A stretch of DNA of 5,902 nucleotides from Candidatus Parcubacteria bacterium. GTDB lineage: Bacteria; Patescibacteriota; Patescibacteriia; JAACEG01. Every line of letters starts with the position of its first letter. Positions within the stretch are counted from its first letter, which is position 1. Shown piece after piece: positions 5,778-5,902 of the stretch. Below the pieces are notes generated by a model, which was not told the origin of the DNA, did not search any database, and saw nothing but the letters and a program-made list of their open reading frames with translations. The stretch is from positions 1 through 5,902 of the forward strand of contig JAGLJD010000013.1 in NCBI GenBank assembly GCA_023142625.1, in the 5' to 3' direction. A program made the position numbers and the translations under genes.

Positions 5778-5806
5778 TTGACAACTTACGCTATATGCGT
5801 TAAGAT
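5778..5806 (+). promoter_or_regulatory. lexA promoter
   Basis: A perfect -35 TTGACA (5778-5783), a 17-base spacer and a -10-like TAAGAT (5801-5806) precede lexA. Transcription would begin near 5813, giving a leader of about 20 bases without a Shine-Dalgarno sequence. The spacer is filled by an imperfect palindrome described separately. Confidence 0.65.
5785..5804. promoter_or_regulatory. Candidate LexA (SOS) operator
   Basis: CTTACGCTATATGCGTTAAG lies between the -35 and -10 boxes of the lexA promoter. CGC and GCG flank a 5-base TATAT centre. The outer parts CTTA and TTAAG match if one base is skipped. LexA represses its own gene in most bacteria by binding such a dyad in its promoter, so position supports the role. 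The sequence does not fit the E. coli CTGT-N8-ACAG box or the Gram-positive GAAC-N4-GTTC box. It is a candidate only; one instance cannot define a consensus. Confidence 0.45.
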
Positions 5807-5833
5807 TTATATATTATCATAATAACATATTTT

Positions 5834-5902
5834 ATGAATTTAACAAATAGACAAAAAGAGGTGCTTTTAGCTATAAACGAGTTAACCGCGAAAAACGGTT
5901 AT
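5834..5902 (+). CDS. lexA: LexA repressor, first 23 codons (3' truncated by window)
   Basis: The frame from the ATG at 5834 is open to the window edge and reads MNLTNRQKEVLLAINELTAK then NGY. This is the typical start of the LexA winged-helix DNA-binding domain (LTxRQxEVLxxI, then GY before the PSxREI helix, which lies outside the window). LexA represses the SOS DNA-damage genes and cleaves itself when activated RecA is present; the self-cleaving protease domain is not visible. It is divergent from the restriction-modification operon across 117 bases. A short helix-turn-helix protein of another family is possible from so few residues, but the autoregulatory-looking promoter supports LexA. Confidence 0.8.
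   Translation, partial: MNLTNRQKEVLLAINELTAKNGY

Noticed and set aside
5717..5833. A small controller (C) protein gene or a second attC bounding the R-M cassette.
   Set aside because: No open frame of useful length is present, and the nearest GTT (GTTGTCA, - strand) does not fit GTTRRRY or have partner arms; its R'' would lie inside lexA.

Overview
The window looks like a piece of a small, AT-rich bacterial chromosome. My best guess is a Candidate Phyla Radiation (Patescibacteria/Parcubacteria-type) genome. The basis is the style of the TrmD protein, the lack of Shine-Dalgarno sequences before any visible start, the dispersed GC-rich palindromes, and the AT-rich, Lys/Asn/Ile-rich coding. This is inference; no ribosomal RNA is present to test it. 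TGA is used as a normal stop (end of the methyltransferase gene), so a recoded TGA is not indicated.

Layout, left to right. (1) Bases 1-656, + strand: the C-terminal part of the ribosome-associated GTPase TypA/BipA, followed by an intrinsic terminator (669-697). (2) Bases 731-873: two inverted copies of a REP-like repeat. (3) Bases 889-1551, - strand: a short TrmD tRNA (m1G37) methyltransferase, convergent to typA. (4) Bases 1552-2003: a 452-base region without a convincing complete gene but full of structure. It holds a palindromic repeat, a possible 3' gene remnant, an arrangement that matches an integron attC recombination site in the - orientation (1713-1835), a GC-rich block next to it, and a 17-bp inverted repeat just past the next gene. 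(5) Bases 2004-5716, - strand: a two-gene restriction-modification operon. The first gene is an 834-residue methyltransferase fusing a cytosine-5 and an N6-adenine enzyme; the second is a 403-residue HNH endonuclease. The genes overlap by the four bases ATGA. (6) Bases 5717-5833: a divergent control region. (7) Bases 5834-5902, + strand: the first 23 codons of lexA, preceded by a TTGACA promoter with an imperfect palindrome between its -35 and -10 boxes, a candidate SOS operator.

How it fits together: typA, trmD and lexA are housekeeping genes. The restriction-modification pair is an accessory defence module, clearly more AT-rich than typA, lying between trmD and lexA. A fused C5/N6A methyltransferase implies that the two strands of the target carry different methylated bases, hence probably an asymmetric (type IIS-like) site. 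The attC-like site lies downstream of the endonuclease in the operon's own orientation, where an integron cassette would carry it, so the defence operon may have arrived as a gene cassette. This is the most interesting hypothesis in the window, but only one such site is visible.
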